DNA from: Anisodus tanguticus
Taxonomy: Eukaryota; Streptophyta; Magnoliopsida; Solanales; Solanaceae
Assembly: GCA_034509755.1 (NCBI GenBank)
Contig: CM067550.1
Location: 8,983,001 to 9,047,000 of the forward strand
Length of the DNA: 64,000 nucleotides
Direction: 5' to 3'
A program made the translations under genes and the position numbers. Shown in pieces: positions 12,901 to 24,736 of the stretch (the first letter of the stretch is position 1; every line of letters starts with the position of its first letter). The notes below the pieces were generated by a model. The model was not told the origin of the DNA. It saw only the letters and a program-made list of their open reading frames with translations, and did not search any database.

Positions 12901-15527
12901 CTATCTCAGTTGGGATCTAATTGCTTTAGGTCCATTCCATTTCTGTATTCTACTTTAGGACGTTCCTTAGAATTTGATCTCCTGGTCTGTACTTTCTTCT
13001 CCTTGCTTCTGAATGTTTGTGTGATCCACTTGTCTTGGTTATTTTTTTCTTCATCTTGTACTAATAAAATTTCCCAAGTTTGAATGTTGTGTGCATGATG
13101 TATGTGTACTTGATTTTTGTAAGATTTGTTAATTGAGCCTTCAATCCTAAGTCAGTCTAATTGTCACTGTTCATTTGTGGTTTAGTAGGCGTTTGGACAA
13201 TACTTGAGTTGAAGTTGGAAAAAAGTATATGAAGTTGAAATTGGTAAAAAATGTGAGATTTGAACCTCATTGAAAAAGAATTTTGTGAAAGTTAGAGATC
13301 TGTGAGTGAAATATTTCACTTAAAATCACACCTCTATTTCCATATTTTACTTGAAGTTCAAATACTGGAAATACTAAATAGTACTTCATGCCCATATGGG
13401 TTAGTCTTTAATGTCAAGACCAAACACAGGAGAACTTTTGCTTTGCTTAAAAGTAAGAAATTGCGACTGTCGCGGGGGGGGGGGGGGGGGGGGATTGAGG
13501 GTGGGCAGGTTAGGCATTTGGGGCAGGGCTGATGGCTATTGCAAGCTAACTTCTCACCTTCTTGGCCCGGCCTCATTTTCATGCCTATGTTGCTCGGACT
13601 CTTCACCTTCGGTGCCGCACCTGTGTCGACACAACATGGGTGTGGGATCCATACCCGATCTGGTCAACCGATTTGGGTACTTTGACCAAAATCAACGAAG
13701 AAATTCCAGATAGATTCAGTTATTTCTTTAATCAAAACAAAAGCTAAGGTGAAATTGAAGAAAAATAGAATACCTTGTATATATAAATTTCTATGTCACT
13801 CCTTTTCCTTTTATCTCCTTTTGAGATTCTGCTCTTGATCAATATTTTCTCCTCCAGTTTTCACATAATATCTCATAATTTAGGTTTTATAACTCTATTT
13901 TTAGATACTTGAATAATTTAGGTTTTATCTCCTTTTGAGATTCTGCTCGGATCCTTCAGTATCCCCAAATCTTAAAATTTATATCATGAAGGATCCGACC
14001 TCTAGATCCGCACCCGTATCGGACACCCGAGTCCGAGCAACTTAGGTATCAACAAGAAGTACAACATTCAGTGTTTCTATTAATTTGTGGGGAATATGTA
14101 GCAGTGGGAATTGGTACACTATGTAATTGAATAATTAATGTATACGTACTTCTGGTGTAAAAAATATGATAAAAAGGATCTTTTTAGCTGGACCAGTGTT
14201 GTCAATTAGTTATGCCATGTAATAATGGTTAAGGATGTGTTTACCAAAGATATGTTTCTAAATGCACTCCACCAAACAAAGCATTACTCATATTCTCACC
14301 CTTATTCATTTGCCTTAACCTTCTGTAGACTCAAGGAATGAGAACAGGGTTTGAGCCTTACAGGGGTACATTATCTGCTTTAAGGAGAATAGCGTGTGAA
14401 GAGGGCATTCGTGGGTTGTACAGGTCAGTGTTGGCTTTCTTAAAATTTGTCGCTCTTAATGTTTCAAATTGCTTGCTTACCACTGTTTTTGCTGACTTGT
14501 ATTGCTTTGTGGCGGACAGTGGTCTAGTGCCTGCTTTGGCTGGTGTTAGTCATGTAGCTATCCAATTTCCGACTTATGAGAAAATTAAGATTTACTTGGC
14601 CAAGCGAGGTGATTATTCACTTCTGGTCATAATGTTTCCTTTCACTTCTAGCTAGTTCAGTATCTTTAAATTTGTTTTCCCACCTCTTTTGGAAAGGATG
14701 ATATCGTGTCTGAATGTGCTGGCTTGTTGTGATTATGTCAGCTCACACTACAACGGATAAACTTGGGGCCCCTGATGTTGCCGTTGCATCATCAGTTTCC
14801 AAAATATTTGCTTCTACATTGACATATCCACATGAGGTATGTTGTTACAGTGGTTGCATTGTCAATTTACTTTAAAATGGTTAACTGACACATAAAGAGG
14901 TACACCATAGTGTCTTGGTCCACAACTTCACTGAATATTGCTACTCAAGTTCTTCCCTACCTCTTTTTTTGTCGGGATATTTAACGCAGAGATTTTCAAG
15001 CGGAATGACATTAGTAATTCTCTTGTCAGTATGTGGAGGGGATTTGGGGTAATGGGTTAAACCGTCTTCTGTGTATACATAAAATTTTGTTGCTCCAGCA
15101 ACTTAAACCTTATTTCGATTTTGGTTCCCTGTTTTCATTATATTCCTAGCACTACCAAATTCTCTCTGGGACTTGGTGTTTTTTTGGTCAATTTATGGTT
15201 GAAACACTTCACCATAGATTTTGCATGTGTTGGGAAAAGCTTAGGAAATGGATTGTATGACAAAAACATATGTTGGAATTGTCGTTGTAGGTTGTACGTT
15301 CAAGGCTTCAAGAACAGGGGCGCCACTCTGAAAAACGTTACTCTGGTGTAATTGACTGCGTTAAGAAAGTCTTTCATCAAGAAGGCATCACAGGCTTTTA
15401 CAGAGGCTGTGCAACCAACCTAATTCGGACTACCCCTGCAGCTGTTATCACATTTACCAGTTTTGAGATGATTCATCGCTTCCTAATAACCTTGTTTCCC
15501 CCTGATCCTCATCCTCACCCATTATAG
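7527..15527 (+). CDS. NDT1: NAD+ transporter, mitochondrial carrier family (NDT1-like)
   Basis: A nine-exon gene: 7527-7596, 8400-8495, 8916-9022, 12013-12061, 12185-12294, 14329-14423, 14520-14608, 14742-14836, 15291-15527. All introns are GT-AG and the frames join to 315 codons, close to the ~312 aa of Arabidopsis NDT1. The three mitochondrial-carrier repeats each show the Px(D/E)xx(K/R) signature: PLDVIK (33-38), PLWVVK (135-140) and PHEVVR (235-240). Phrases such as VCPLDVIKTR, GLRGMYRGLSPTV, ASGAGAATTIATNPLWVVKTR and GLVPALAGVSHVAIQFPTYE are typical of the NAD+ carrier (NDT) branch. In Arabidopsis NDT1 exchanges NAD+ for ADP/AMP across an organelle inner membrane; chloroplast and mitochondrial locations have both been reported. 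Introns 1, 3 and 5 hold many repeats. Sub-family assignment (NDT1 versus NDT2) rests on remembered similarity. Confidence 0.93.
7697..8320 (+). repeat. tandem array of SINE/LINE 3' tails in NDT1 intron 1
   Basis: Four tandem units occur, each with an AACCTCTCTAC...GGTCTGCGTACATCCTACCCTCC-type core (degenerate in unit 2) and a GGTATGTTGTTGTTGT end. This is the tail shared by Solanaceae TS-SINEs and RTE LINEs. A second module, TATATGGACAAGAATGTTTTT...GATTGATTAGTTTATC, recurs between units at about 7818, 7967 and 8149. The array has therefore grown by duplication of a tail plus its flank rather than by four insertions. Confidence 0.7.
9947..10063 (+). repeat. CA/CACACC microsatellite in NDT1 intron 3
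   Basis: About 12 CA dinucleotides are followed by roughly 14 copies of the hexamer CACACC, ending near 10063. Open frames across it on both strands are repeat artefacts and not proteins. Confidence 0.95.
10891..11016 (+). repeat. 34-bp tandem repeat in NDT1 intron 3
   Basis: Units start GCTTCAGATTCGTTGATATG at 10891, 10925, 10959 and 10993. The first three are identical over 34 bp and the fourth is partial (diverging after GTTGATA). The near-perfect identity implies a recent expansion. Confidence 0.93.
13474..13493 (+). repeat. G homopolymer in NDT1 intron 5
   Basis: An uninterrupted run of about 20 G lies inside intron 5. Length is likely polymorphic or uncertain from sequencing. Overlapping Gly- or Pro-rich ORFs come from this run. 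Confidence 0.9.
13584..14046. mobile_element. MITE with 18-bp TIRs in NDT1 intron 5
   Basis: The left end CCTATGTTGCTCGGACTC and right end GAGTCCGAGCAACTTAGG are inverted repeats with one mismatch. Inside, a segment AATTTAGGTTTTAT and TCCTTTTGAGATTCTGCTC each occur twice. There is no coding capacity. It looks like a miniature inverted-repeat element; the superfamily was not assigned because no clear target duplication was found. Confidence 0.7.
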
Positions 15528-16860
15528 GATGTCATGACTTGGGGATTCACCATAGTAGAGTCAGTTTAGTTCAGCAAGTCCTTGAGCGAGGTGGCTGATT
15601 CGTCTGCAGCGATCTCATCGCTTGTTTATCTTATTTCTTGTTAGCTGTCATAGCAACATAGAAAAGTCATTTTGGCCATTGTGAAACAAATTTACTATAC
15701 CATTCTTACACTGAAATTGATGATGATGATAAAAGGAATTGAAATGTAGGAAGACTAGAAATTATACTGATATTTGAGAAATGCAATATCAGTGGAACTG
15801 TGGAGTGCATTTTTTGCTTCGAGTTTTCTGTTCATAGTACTCCCTCATTTCTCACAAGTGGAGTGGCCCAATAGCAAAGAGAAAGAACAAGCAGAAAAAA
15901 AAAGTTAGGAGTGCTATGGCTTTCGTATGATTAAAAGGAGACCTTTTATACTATTTCTAATTAGTACATTGCTTTCTCACCATGTAATAGATAGGCAATG
16001 TTACAACATAAATCTTTAACTTCCTCACCCCTTTCTCAAAAAACAATTATAATTGAATGTTGATAATGTAGGAAGCACGCTGTATATAGTTATATATTGT
16101 TAATATTCGTTCCCAATAAGAAAATAATGACATTCGGTGATATTCTACCCGTCTAGTAGTAATTGTTGGTAATGATAAGTCATTGTAATACTACAATGAT
16201 TTAATAACAAGAGGGAGAATGTGGGCATCATAAGTCTGGTCGGTGGACAAAAGTAAGAAATAAGAAAAAAAATGTTAGGAGTGCTATGGCTTTCATAATG
16301 TTATTGGAATTGGACCACTTTTCCCTTATGAATTTTTTAGTAAACTAAGCATGTGAGAGAAATACTATATATGCTGCCTATTTCTCGACGTATAATTATA
16401 TTTTAACATAGTTAATTAGGAAATTCAATTAGACAGTAATGATTAAAAGATCAATTTAACTTTGATTCGTAACACTACCATTTAAATTGTGACCTCTTGA
16501 TTATTATGTACAGCTACCTTAACATTCACTTGTTCTCTCTACTTTTGCCCTGGCATTCCCAAATAAGTTGGGCCAACTCCAAAGAAAAGCATTGCCATGA
16601 TGGGAAAGCTCTATATTACTAACACTTCTTTTTGCCAATCTTAAGGTATGAATAATATTTTTCTTTATTTTTTCCTTCCACTTAATTGCAACAACTTGTG
16701 ACACAATTTTGATGACAAGCTTGATAGCTTGGTTCTATAAATCTTCATCAACAAAAAATTATATTAGAGGATTTCTTCTCACTTGTTCAAGCATTTGTTC
16801 AAGCTTAGTGGACAAAGTTACATATATTTGTGCTAGTGAGAGTTATCACATACCTCATAA
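15528..16860. other. NDT1 3' flank and intergenic DNA
   Basis: The first few hundred bases should hold the NDT1 3' UTR. A ~30-bp phrase around GTTAGGAGTGCTATGGCTTTC occurs at about 15903 and again at about 16275, so a short segment was duplicated. No further gene was seen. Confidence 0.4.
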
Positions 16861-16917
16861 AATTAGTTGAGGTGCGCACAAGCTGGCCATAACACCATAG
16901 TTATAAAAAAAAACTTT
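16861..16917 (+). mobile_element. SINE 3' fragment
   Basis: The segment ATTAGTTGAGGTGCGCACAAGCTGGCC...ATAGTTATAAAAAAAAA matches the 3' end of the complete SINE at 47441-47643, including the A-rich tail. The 5' tRNA-like part is absent. Confidence 0.6.
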
Positions 16918-18643
16918 TTTAACAGAGAGAATGGAACTTTGCAGAGTATTTAGTTTAATGCTCTAACGTCTTTTTTTGGGAAATTTAATCATGATCTTTT
17001 AATATTCTAAAAGAAAAGAAAAACAAAAGAGAAGAAAGATAATGTGAGTGGTTAGAGGGGGGAAATAATAATATGGTTAGATATAAGAGAGCATAATCCA
17101 CCAACAGAACTGACAGAAGCATATAATTAGCAATGAACTATATTAGTCAAAAAGGTTAGAAAGCAAATTTACTGGATTTCACAATTGGAGATACTATAAC
17201 AATCATCAATTATTATAACGATCAATTTTTTATATTATATTATGTTATATTATATGTTATTTATAATAATATTTTACTATAAATTGCAGCGAGACCAACG
17301 ATGCTATTATAAAGAGATTTGACTATACTATACATATCCGAATTCCATTACCGTGCTTTCGAAGGCATTGTCAAATTATGATTTATAATGAGTTTATTCA
17401 CTTTTTCTCACTTTTCACGCGGTATCAATGCAAAGACATTGGGGGATGGATGATTTCTTTAACTTTTAAATCTAAAAATGTAACAAATTTTATTTTAATT
17501 TCGAGGTTATCATATCAAACTTATTATAAATTCGTACTTATTATTAAAGGTCAACTAACCAAATGATATATTTGAACTTAAGCTCTTAAAATAATACTCC
17601 ATTTTGCTGCTAATATAGGAGAGTTTTAATTATTGTCAAATTAACTCCCGTGATGCCTGTTTAGAAATGTTTGCTTGAAGTGTGAAAAAGTGGAAATGCC
17701 ATCAAAAGGCACTGTTGCTCAGCTCGTGAGGCTTTGAAAACTAGATATACCAAGAGAAATAATTAAGTAATGAACGAGGGGTTGGTAAAATAAATTTTAT
17801 TAATTCCTACTATTTATATATTAGTTGTGAATCTTGTGACAGATAATGTATAGTTAATTTTGGGTGGAAACCACTCCTTATTTTTTTCTCATGGAGGATT
17901 CTCTGTCATTTTCAGTCGTATTAATCCAAAATACTCCTAATAATAGCTATACAAAACAAAAGTGCGCATAAACTAATCAAGAAAACGCCTAGCTACTATA
18001 CCAAAAAATATTCATCATCACACTCAAAAAAGAAAAAAGAGATACCGTCATGTGACAATTTTTTCTTTTCTTTCTTCTTATCTCTTTTTCTGTTGCTTCT
18101 CAAAACCACAGGCCATTTTTTCTCTTCTAGTGTTCGTATTTGTATTGTGATTCCACTAAATTTTGATTCGTGTCGGAAAGTTTCATATTGAAAATAAAGC
18201 GCTCCTTATCAAAAATGATTTTATACACGAGACTCGAACGCAAAACCTAACTAATTAAAAAATAAATGAGTACTTATCGCTCGATCACAATCCTTATATA
18301 TTGGTAATCTTACTCCCTTTGTTCCATGTTATATATGGTGACCCCCAAAGTTGTGATACGTAAGTACTTCACGTTCTTAATCAATGGTCTCTGATTCGAA
18401 TTCTGAGAATGAATCATTTATTATAGGAAACACGTTACCTCTAAAATGAAGCTTTTCAGTGCAAATTTGGATTAGGTGATTTCTAAAGTGCATACCAGAC
18501 ACTAGATAAGAAACGAAAAAAAAGTTATATAATATGTTTTTGACTTTATATTTTTTTAATTTACCTTAATATGGTATTTTTGTAGGAAATTGATTCCTTG
18601 ATTTATTTCATTTCCATAGTCAAATATATATACAAGTATACAA
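16918..18643. other. AT-rich intergenic DNA
   Basis: No credible gene on either strand. A partial tRNA-like phrase (GAGACTCGAACGCAAAACC near 18229) hints at an old SINE. The short ORF at 17378-17566 has no recognisable features. Confidence 0.4.
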
Positions 18644-19636
18644 TGCTAACATTAAGGAAGACTAATGTACAACAACATACCCAGTGAAATCCCTCACCGT
18701 GGGGTCTGGGGAGGGTAAAGTGTACACATACCTTACCTCCGCCTTGGTAGGTAGAGCAGCTATTTCCGGGAGACCCTCAGCTCAAGACAAATCATAATCA
18801 CATGCAAGACAATCAAAACAAAGAAAGAATAAAGAGTAAAGTAAGTGAAACAGTCAGACTTAGATAAGAAATTAAAGCAGTATAAAGTGCAATCGAACAA
18901 AGGGAGCAGTAGCTAACACAACTAAATAAGCTAAACAAAATACACTAAAGAACACATAGCAGGAGAAATCAAACTACATTGAATTATAAAAGCAATAATG
19001 TGTCTGTAGGTGTGATAGGCTAATCGGGCCTACAATAATAATACTACAATTATCAATTTGTAAGCATAAGCAGGACTACGCTCGAGTACCTACTACTCTT
19101 CTACTCTAATTCGTGTCCTCCACAACCCTTATTTAAGGTCATGTCCTTAGTAAGTTGCACCTGCGCCATATCCCGTCTAATCACCTCTCCCCAATACTTC
19201 TTCGGCCTACCTCTACCCCTTCTGAACCCGTCCATAGCCAACCTCTCACACCTTCGCACTGGGGCATCTGTGTCTCTCTTTTGCACATGCCCGAACCATT
19301 TCAACCTCCCTTTCCGCATCTTATCATCCACCGAGGCCACTCCTACTTTCTCCCGAATATCATCATTTATAATCCTATATCTCCTTGTATTCTCACACAT
19401 CCATCTCAACATCCTCATCTCCGCAACTTTCATCTTTTGTATGTGCGAAGTCTTGACTGGCCAACACTCCGCCCCATACAATATAGAAGGTCTAACCACC
19501 ACCCTATAGAACTTGCCTAAGGAAGAATAATCTAATCATCCTAAATTAAGTTATACTAATTTACAATCAAATCCTAATCATAATAAATTATAGTATTACA
19601 AAATATATGATTTGGGATAATTATGGGATAGCCCCA
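18644..19636 (-). repeat. copia 3' LTR split by a LINE
   Basis: The LTR is present as 18644-18666 and 19532-19636, and the two parts sum to the same 128 bp as the intact LTR at 23452-23579. The inner edge TGGGGCTATCCC (minus strand) joins directly to reverse-transcriptase codons. Confidence 0.85.
18667..19518 (-). mobile_element. RTE-type LINE, 5'-truncated
   Basis: On the minus strand it encodes the C-terminal part of an RTE-clade reverse transcriptase (LYGAECWPVKTSHIQKMKVA..., RWFGHVQKRDTDAPVRRCERL, GRGRPKKYWGEVIRRD; ORF 19101-19502). It continues into a 3' UTR whose tail ends ...GGGTATGTTGTTGTAC. It lies inside the copia LTR and is flanked by a 13-bp target duplication, AAGGAAGACTAAT (18654-18666) and AAGGAAGAATAAT (19519-19531), with one mismatch. 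The endonuclease and most of the polymerase are missing, as is common after target-primed reverse transcription. Confidence 0.9.
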
Positions 19637-22072
19637 AGAAGGGACATAATAGACTGGCGAAGTGATGTAGATGATGCTGTGAGAATAATGTCATCTACAT
19701 ATAGAAGTATATATGCCATGTCATTTCCCTTCCTATAAATGAACAATGACTGATCTGACTTGCTGTGAGAGAAACCCAGTTTGGAGACAAAACTGACAAA
19801 CCTGTTATACAATTCCTGGGGAGGCTATTTCAAACCATATAAAGATTTTTTCAAAAGGCAAACATAATTCGAATGGGTAGAACCTCGAAAACCCAAAGGC
19901 TGGTGCATGTACACCGTTTCCTGTAAGTGGCCATGTAAGAATGCATTTTTGACATCCAACTAATGAATGGACCAGGATTTTGAAAGTGTTAGGCTAAGAA
20001 TAGTCATGATAGTTAATGGCTTAACCACCGGACTGAATGTTTCACTACAATCCATGCCAATGTGCTGAGACCTGCCATCACCAACAAGACGAGCTTTGTA
20101 TCTCGCAAATGAGTCATCAAAATTCTTTTTTTATGACAAAAAATCCACATAGACCAAATTATGTTTACATTAGATGGACGTGGTATTAATTCCCAAGTCT
20201 TATTTTTAATAAGAGCATCAATTTCGTATAACATGACAACTTTTCAATTCGGGTTTGATAAGGTTACTTTGAGATTTTTTGGAAGTGGTGACGGTTGGAC
20301 TGAAGCTGTTAGGTTAAAATGATGCTTAGGTTGAAAAATTCCGTGCATTGCACGGGTTTCAATGGTCCGAGGTTGGGGAGTTGGGCTATCGGGTATGCTA
20401 GTGGGTTGAGTAGCTGACCGAGTTTGGGCCAAAACAGTGGGTTGGGTGGGTTGGCTTCCGACTTGGTTAGCATGCCGACATTGGTTACGGATTTAGGCTT
20501 ATGTACATAGGCCAGAGACGCTGGGTGGTGTCACGGGCAGGGAGGCGGAGGCCTCCATTCGTTGGGCCTACCCGCCACTAAATGTGGACTGGGCCGAGAC
20601 CGAAGGAAGAGAGGCAGTGACCTCTGTTCCTCAGACTGGCCCAGTCACATTTTGTGGTTAGGCTGAGACGTTAGGCAGTGGTGTTTGGGCTGGTCCCACA
20701 CTATTTTGGGTGTTTAAATGGTGATTCAAAATCGGATGTATTTCATCATCTAAAAAATCATATGAAGGTGAGGATGCCACGTGAGATTTAGCAAACGGGA
20801 ATGTAAACTCATCAAAAATGAAGTGATGAGAAATAATGATTTTCTCATTTGTCATATCATAACACTTATATACCCTATGATTTTCTAGGTAACCCAAAAA
20901 CACACAAGGAGTGGAACGAGCCTAAAGTTTGTTAATGGTTGTGGACGAAAATAAGAGATAACACAAACACCCGAAAACCCTCAAATGTGTAAAAGACGGG
21001 AGACGGTGGTACAACATTTGTGTAGGTGACACATTGGAAAGTAGTTTGCTAGGTGACCATTTGAAGTGCATGGTGCCAAAAATTTGATGGTGTGGACGAA
21101 TGCACAAGAAGAGTGCGAACCATATTGTTAATTGTTCGAATTTTTATTTCGGCTTTCTCATTTTGTGGTGATGTATGTGGACACGAAATATGCAAAGACA
21201 TCCCATTTTGGTGACAAAATTTATTAAATTGAGCATTCACGAATTCCCTCCCATTGTCACATTGAAAACATTTAATAGATTTGTCAAATTGAGTTTTGAT
21301 AAAAATACTAAATTATTTAAAAATTGTGTAGGCTTGCGATTTATGTCCCAAGGGAAATGTCCACAGAAAATTTGAATAATCATCTAAAATGAACATATAA
21401 TATTTATGACATGCAGAACTCAAAACTGGTGATGTCCACAAATCACAATGCAAAAGATCAAATGACATAAGCGTATGTGATGTAGATGATGAAAACAAAA
21501 GTTTAACATGTTTTCCAAACACACAAGTTTGGCAAACAGAATAGTCCAAAAGTTTGTTACAAGCAACAAAATTATTATTCCTAAGATTATTGAAAACTGG
21601 TGCTCCCGGTGTCCCAACCGATTGTGCCATACAATAAGGGAAATAGCTGCAAAGGTTGATGGTTTGGTCATATGATTGTTGGAAACGGTAGTGATGGGAT
21701 ACAAGTCCCCCATGCTATTATATCTCATTAGTGACATCCCCGTCTGAAAATCCTTCACAGAAAAGCCAAACTGATCAAAATTCACAGAAACATTGTTGTC
21801 AATTGTAAAACGCCGTACATATATCAAGTTTTTAATCAATTTTGGTGCATGTAAGACGTTTTTCAAATATAATGGTGTGTGTGGGTGGGGGGTAGTTTTA
21901 CCTGACCAATACCACAAATTAGAATTTCCTGCTCATTGCCGACAATAATATTTTTATTACTGCTCATATTAAAATAAGATGAGAGATTACATTGAGATGT
22001 TGTCAGGTGAGACGTAGCCCCTATGTCCATGTACCATGACTTATCTGAAACATTTAGATTCATATTATTCAC
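19637..22072 (-). pseudogene. copia pol remnant (protease, integrase, partial RT)
   Basis: Minus-strand fragments in order: protease-side WYMDIGATSHLTTSQCNLSS (about 22030), the GAG-pre-integrase region with Cys residues (21420-21917), integrase CPHTSPQNEKAE (about 21180), then reverse transcriptase ALIKNKTWELIPRP (about 20190), LVLLV/HSVRW remnants and YVDDIILTAS (about 19700), which keeps the catalytic YVDD. Frameshifts and stops separate these pieces. The reading stops at 19637, where the LTR begins, so the RT thumb and RNase H are gone. Inactive. Confidence 0.85.
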
Positions 22073-22101
22073 GGCTTGTTCGATATCGGTGGGAGCATAA
22101 C

Positions 22102-23161
22102 CTATAGAAGACAGTGCTTGGGCTGCAAATGCGTGTTGTAGACGAGATCGTAGAATTTTAGGTTGTCGGTTTGAAGATGAGGGTCTGGCCCATGACGCGT
22201 TGGGGTACGAGCACGGAGGAGCAGCCCACTGTGGGGCCCAAGCCCATGACTAGTATTGCCTCCACTGGTTACCGACGGGCTGGGAAAGCTGCTGCCACTG
22301 GTTGGGCCGCCATTGCCTCTGCTGGTTGGTGTTGCTGCCGGCTGGTTGGCCGCCGCCCCTTCCTCGTCCCTTTCCACCATTATTTTCCCTTTATTGTTAA
22401 GGTTTGACCCTTGTTTTTTGACCATTATTGTTGCTGTTTACAGTTCCAATCGAACCTGAATTTTGTGGCTGAAAATATGCAGAAAATGAGTTGGTGGAGA
22501 CAAGGTCAGTTCCGGCGGTGGATGCCCCAGAGGCTGCCTGCTTTGCCTTGCGTGATTCCTCGAGAATCAACCTCGAACGAGCCTCGTAAAATGGAGGCAA
22601 TGGATTACTCTGTTGAATGAACGTAGCGATTCCATCATACTGTTCATTCAATCCTGTAATTAATTGAAGGAACAACTTTTGATGTGTTACCGGCGAACCA
22701 ATGTTGAATAGTTGGTCTGCAAGTACGTTCAAGTCTTGACAATAGGCGGACACGTTTGAGAAGTCATCCAATTTAACATTGGTAAATTGGTGTTCAAGAT
22801 ATACAACCCTAGAAAGTTTGTTATCTTGAAAAATGTTTTGTAAATGTTCCCACGCCTGTTTAGCCGTAGAGTTTGGCTCTAATATGGTATGCAAAAGGTC
22901 GTTGGAGATAGTGCCATAAATTCATTGAAGGACTATAACATCTGAACGAGACCATAACCTTTTGTCTACCTCAGTAGTGTCCGATGATGACTCGGAAGGT
23001 ATGATATGGTCTATTACCTCATATGCGCGGTAATGAATTTTGAATAATTCCGCCCAAGAGGTGTATTGCCCTTTTTCCATCTCAAGCGTTATGAAAATAA
23101 AGTTCTTGACGTTTACGGTAAAAGCTGGATAAATTTTTTGTTTTTCAACCATAGGTTCCAC
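22102..23161 (-). pseudogene. copia gag remnant
   Basis: It begins at 23161 (MEPMVEKQKIYP) with SWAELFKIHYRAYEVIDHII, then WSRSDVIVLQ and, in the next ORF (22397-22894), NSTAKQAWEHLQNIFQDN and NVSAYCQDLNVLADQLFNIGSP. This is the UBN2-type gag of copia elements. The tail (22102-22425) is Pro/Gly-rich. A stop between 22895 and 22922 breaks the frame. It shares phrases with the relic at 743-1302 and belongs to a related lineage. Confidence 0.8.
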
Positions 23162-23451
23162 GAAAAATCAAAATAAAAGGAAGGATAGAAAATCGTTTTG
23201 TGTTTAATGGAAGTGTAGTAACTAACCCTAAGTGGCGGCTAGGGTTTTTGGAGAGAAGAAGAGAGGTGGTAGCCGAGGGGGTAGTGGTTTAGGGTTGGAT
23301 TTGTTGTTTTAGGTTTAGGGTTTTGGGGAAAACCCTAGTTTAGCCGAGAAAGAAGAGAAAAAAATGAAGGAGGAAAAAGATGAATTTCGGCTAAGAGAAG
23401 GCCAAAGGGGAGGTAGGATTTAGGGTAAAAAATTTGTGGCTCTTGATACAA

Positions 23452-23579
23452 TGCTAACATTAAGGAAGACTAATCTAATCATCCTAAATTAAGTTATACT
23501 AATTTACAATCAAATCCTAATCATAATAAATTATAATATTATAAAATATATTATTTGAGATAATTATGGGATAACCCCA
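23452..23579 (-). repeat. copia 5' LTR
   Basis: An intact 128-bp LTR, TGCTAACATTAAGG to GGGATAACCCCA on the plus strand, with the primer-binding site directly on its left. It is nearly identical to the split copy on the left, with only a few substitutions. Confidence 0.85.
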
Positions 23580-23759
23580 TAATTATCCTAACGGTTTTTA
23601 TAGTTGTATACTATCACGTTAGTATTATTTAAGATGATAAGTTTCATAATTATTTTCTTAATTTTCGCGCGCTAACAAAAAGGAAGTATTACTAGTTTAG
23701 ACTTTAGATGCGCTAGCCTGCTGAAAAAAGTATGAGAGTAATTTTTTTGTTGTCTTACG

Positions 23760-24477
23760 TAGGGGTGAGCGGGTCCGCGTACCCTAATTTTTTTGAACTA
23801 TCCGGACCCCATCCATTAAAAGATCGGTTCCTAAATTTACTATCCGGAACCTACCCGTAGCAATCATTACCCGAACCTTGCGATTCCGGGTAGGTTCCCG
23901 GGTACCCGAAATCCGTGTTTCTTTGTGCAAAATAATGCCTTCGTATAACAGCTTTGGTTTAGGAATTAACTCGTCTTCTTATCCTCTGAAGTCCAGTGCC
24001 ACAAAACCCATAAAGAATCATTTCGGAGCAAATATCCCAAGAATGTTTCAAAGATTTGTTTTGATTTTCGTTTCAACTTTCTTTTTCAATAACTTAAAGG
24101 AGTACATAGTTTAAAAAATCCAATTTTTCAATTTTCTACAGCTTTTGGCTTTTTCTCTACTTATGATTGTCACTTTGTATTATTTGATTTATTTCTTGAT
24201 GGTGAAAGTGAATGTTCTGCATTTGATTTCCCCCCTTAAATTGTGTACTTTAGTATGATTTTTTTTTTAACTAAAAAATAATGGAATTAAATAAGTAAAA
24301 AATTTAATATTTCATAGATTTCGGGTATCGGTTCCGGGTCTGGGTACCCTGTCTCTATTTGCCGGAATCGGAACCGGACTCGACATTGATCGGTTCCTAA
24401 TTTTACTATCCGGAACCTACCCGTTAGTGTCGGTTCCGGTCGGATATCTGGGTACCCTGTACCCGGGCTCACCCTTA
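23760..24477. mobile_element. hAT-like non-autonomous element
   Basis: The ends TAGGGGTGAGC and GCTCACCCTTA are imperfect terminal inverted repeats. They are flanked by an 8-bp duplication, GTCTTACG (23752-23759) and GTCTTACT (24478-24485), with one mismatch, as hAT elements make. Subterminal regions carry repeated CCGGAACCTACCCG words in both orientations, a pattern seen at hAT transposase-binding ends. The middle has no transposase. The same family occurs at 53329-54199. Confidence 0.8.
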
Positions 24478-24525
24478 GTCTTACTTTTTAAACAAAATAG
24501 AAGGTACTTCACTATTATAAACAAG

Positions 24526-24699
24526 TGTTTTAAAAGACGGGGGCGTAAGACAGACGTTTTACATATACCTCGGCGAGGCGTATGCTCCGAGGCACGCCTC
24601 ATGTGTATTTAATTTTTAGTATTTCATAAATTAATATAATTACAATAAATATTTTTAAATAGGTAAAATTACATAAAAATAAAAAAAATTGTAAATAAA

Positions 24700-24736
<37 letters not shown>

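Larger units (their letters stand above)
18644..23579 (-). mobile_element. copia retrotransposon, deleted and LINE-interrupted
   Basis: Two LTRs, each 128 bp when a later insertion is removed, bound a minus-strand copia element: right LTR 23452-23579 and left LTR 18644-18666 plus 19532-19636, both TG...CA on the plus strand. A tRNA-Met-like primer-binding site (TGTATCAAGAGCC on the minus strand) abuts the right LTR, which is therefore the 5' LTR. Gag, protease, integrase and part of reverse transcriptase follow in order. The C-terminal part of reverse transcriptase, RNase H and the polypurine tract are missing. No clean 5-bp target duplication was seen (TACAA against TAATT). Confidence 0.85.

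Noticed and set aside
13302..13747. ORFs with poly-Gly or poly-Pro
   Set aside because: They are produced by the G homopolymer at 13474-13493 and by MITE sequence in an intron.
19141..19520. Plus-strand ORFs of about 120 aa
   Set aside because: They are antisense shadows of the LINE reverse-transcriptase C-terminus on the minus strand.
20335..20360. Palindrome CCGTGCATTGCACGG, resembling a Helitron 3' hairpin
   Set aside because: It lies within the copia coding region (reads ETRAMHGIF on the minus strand) and has no CTRR end nearby.
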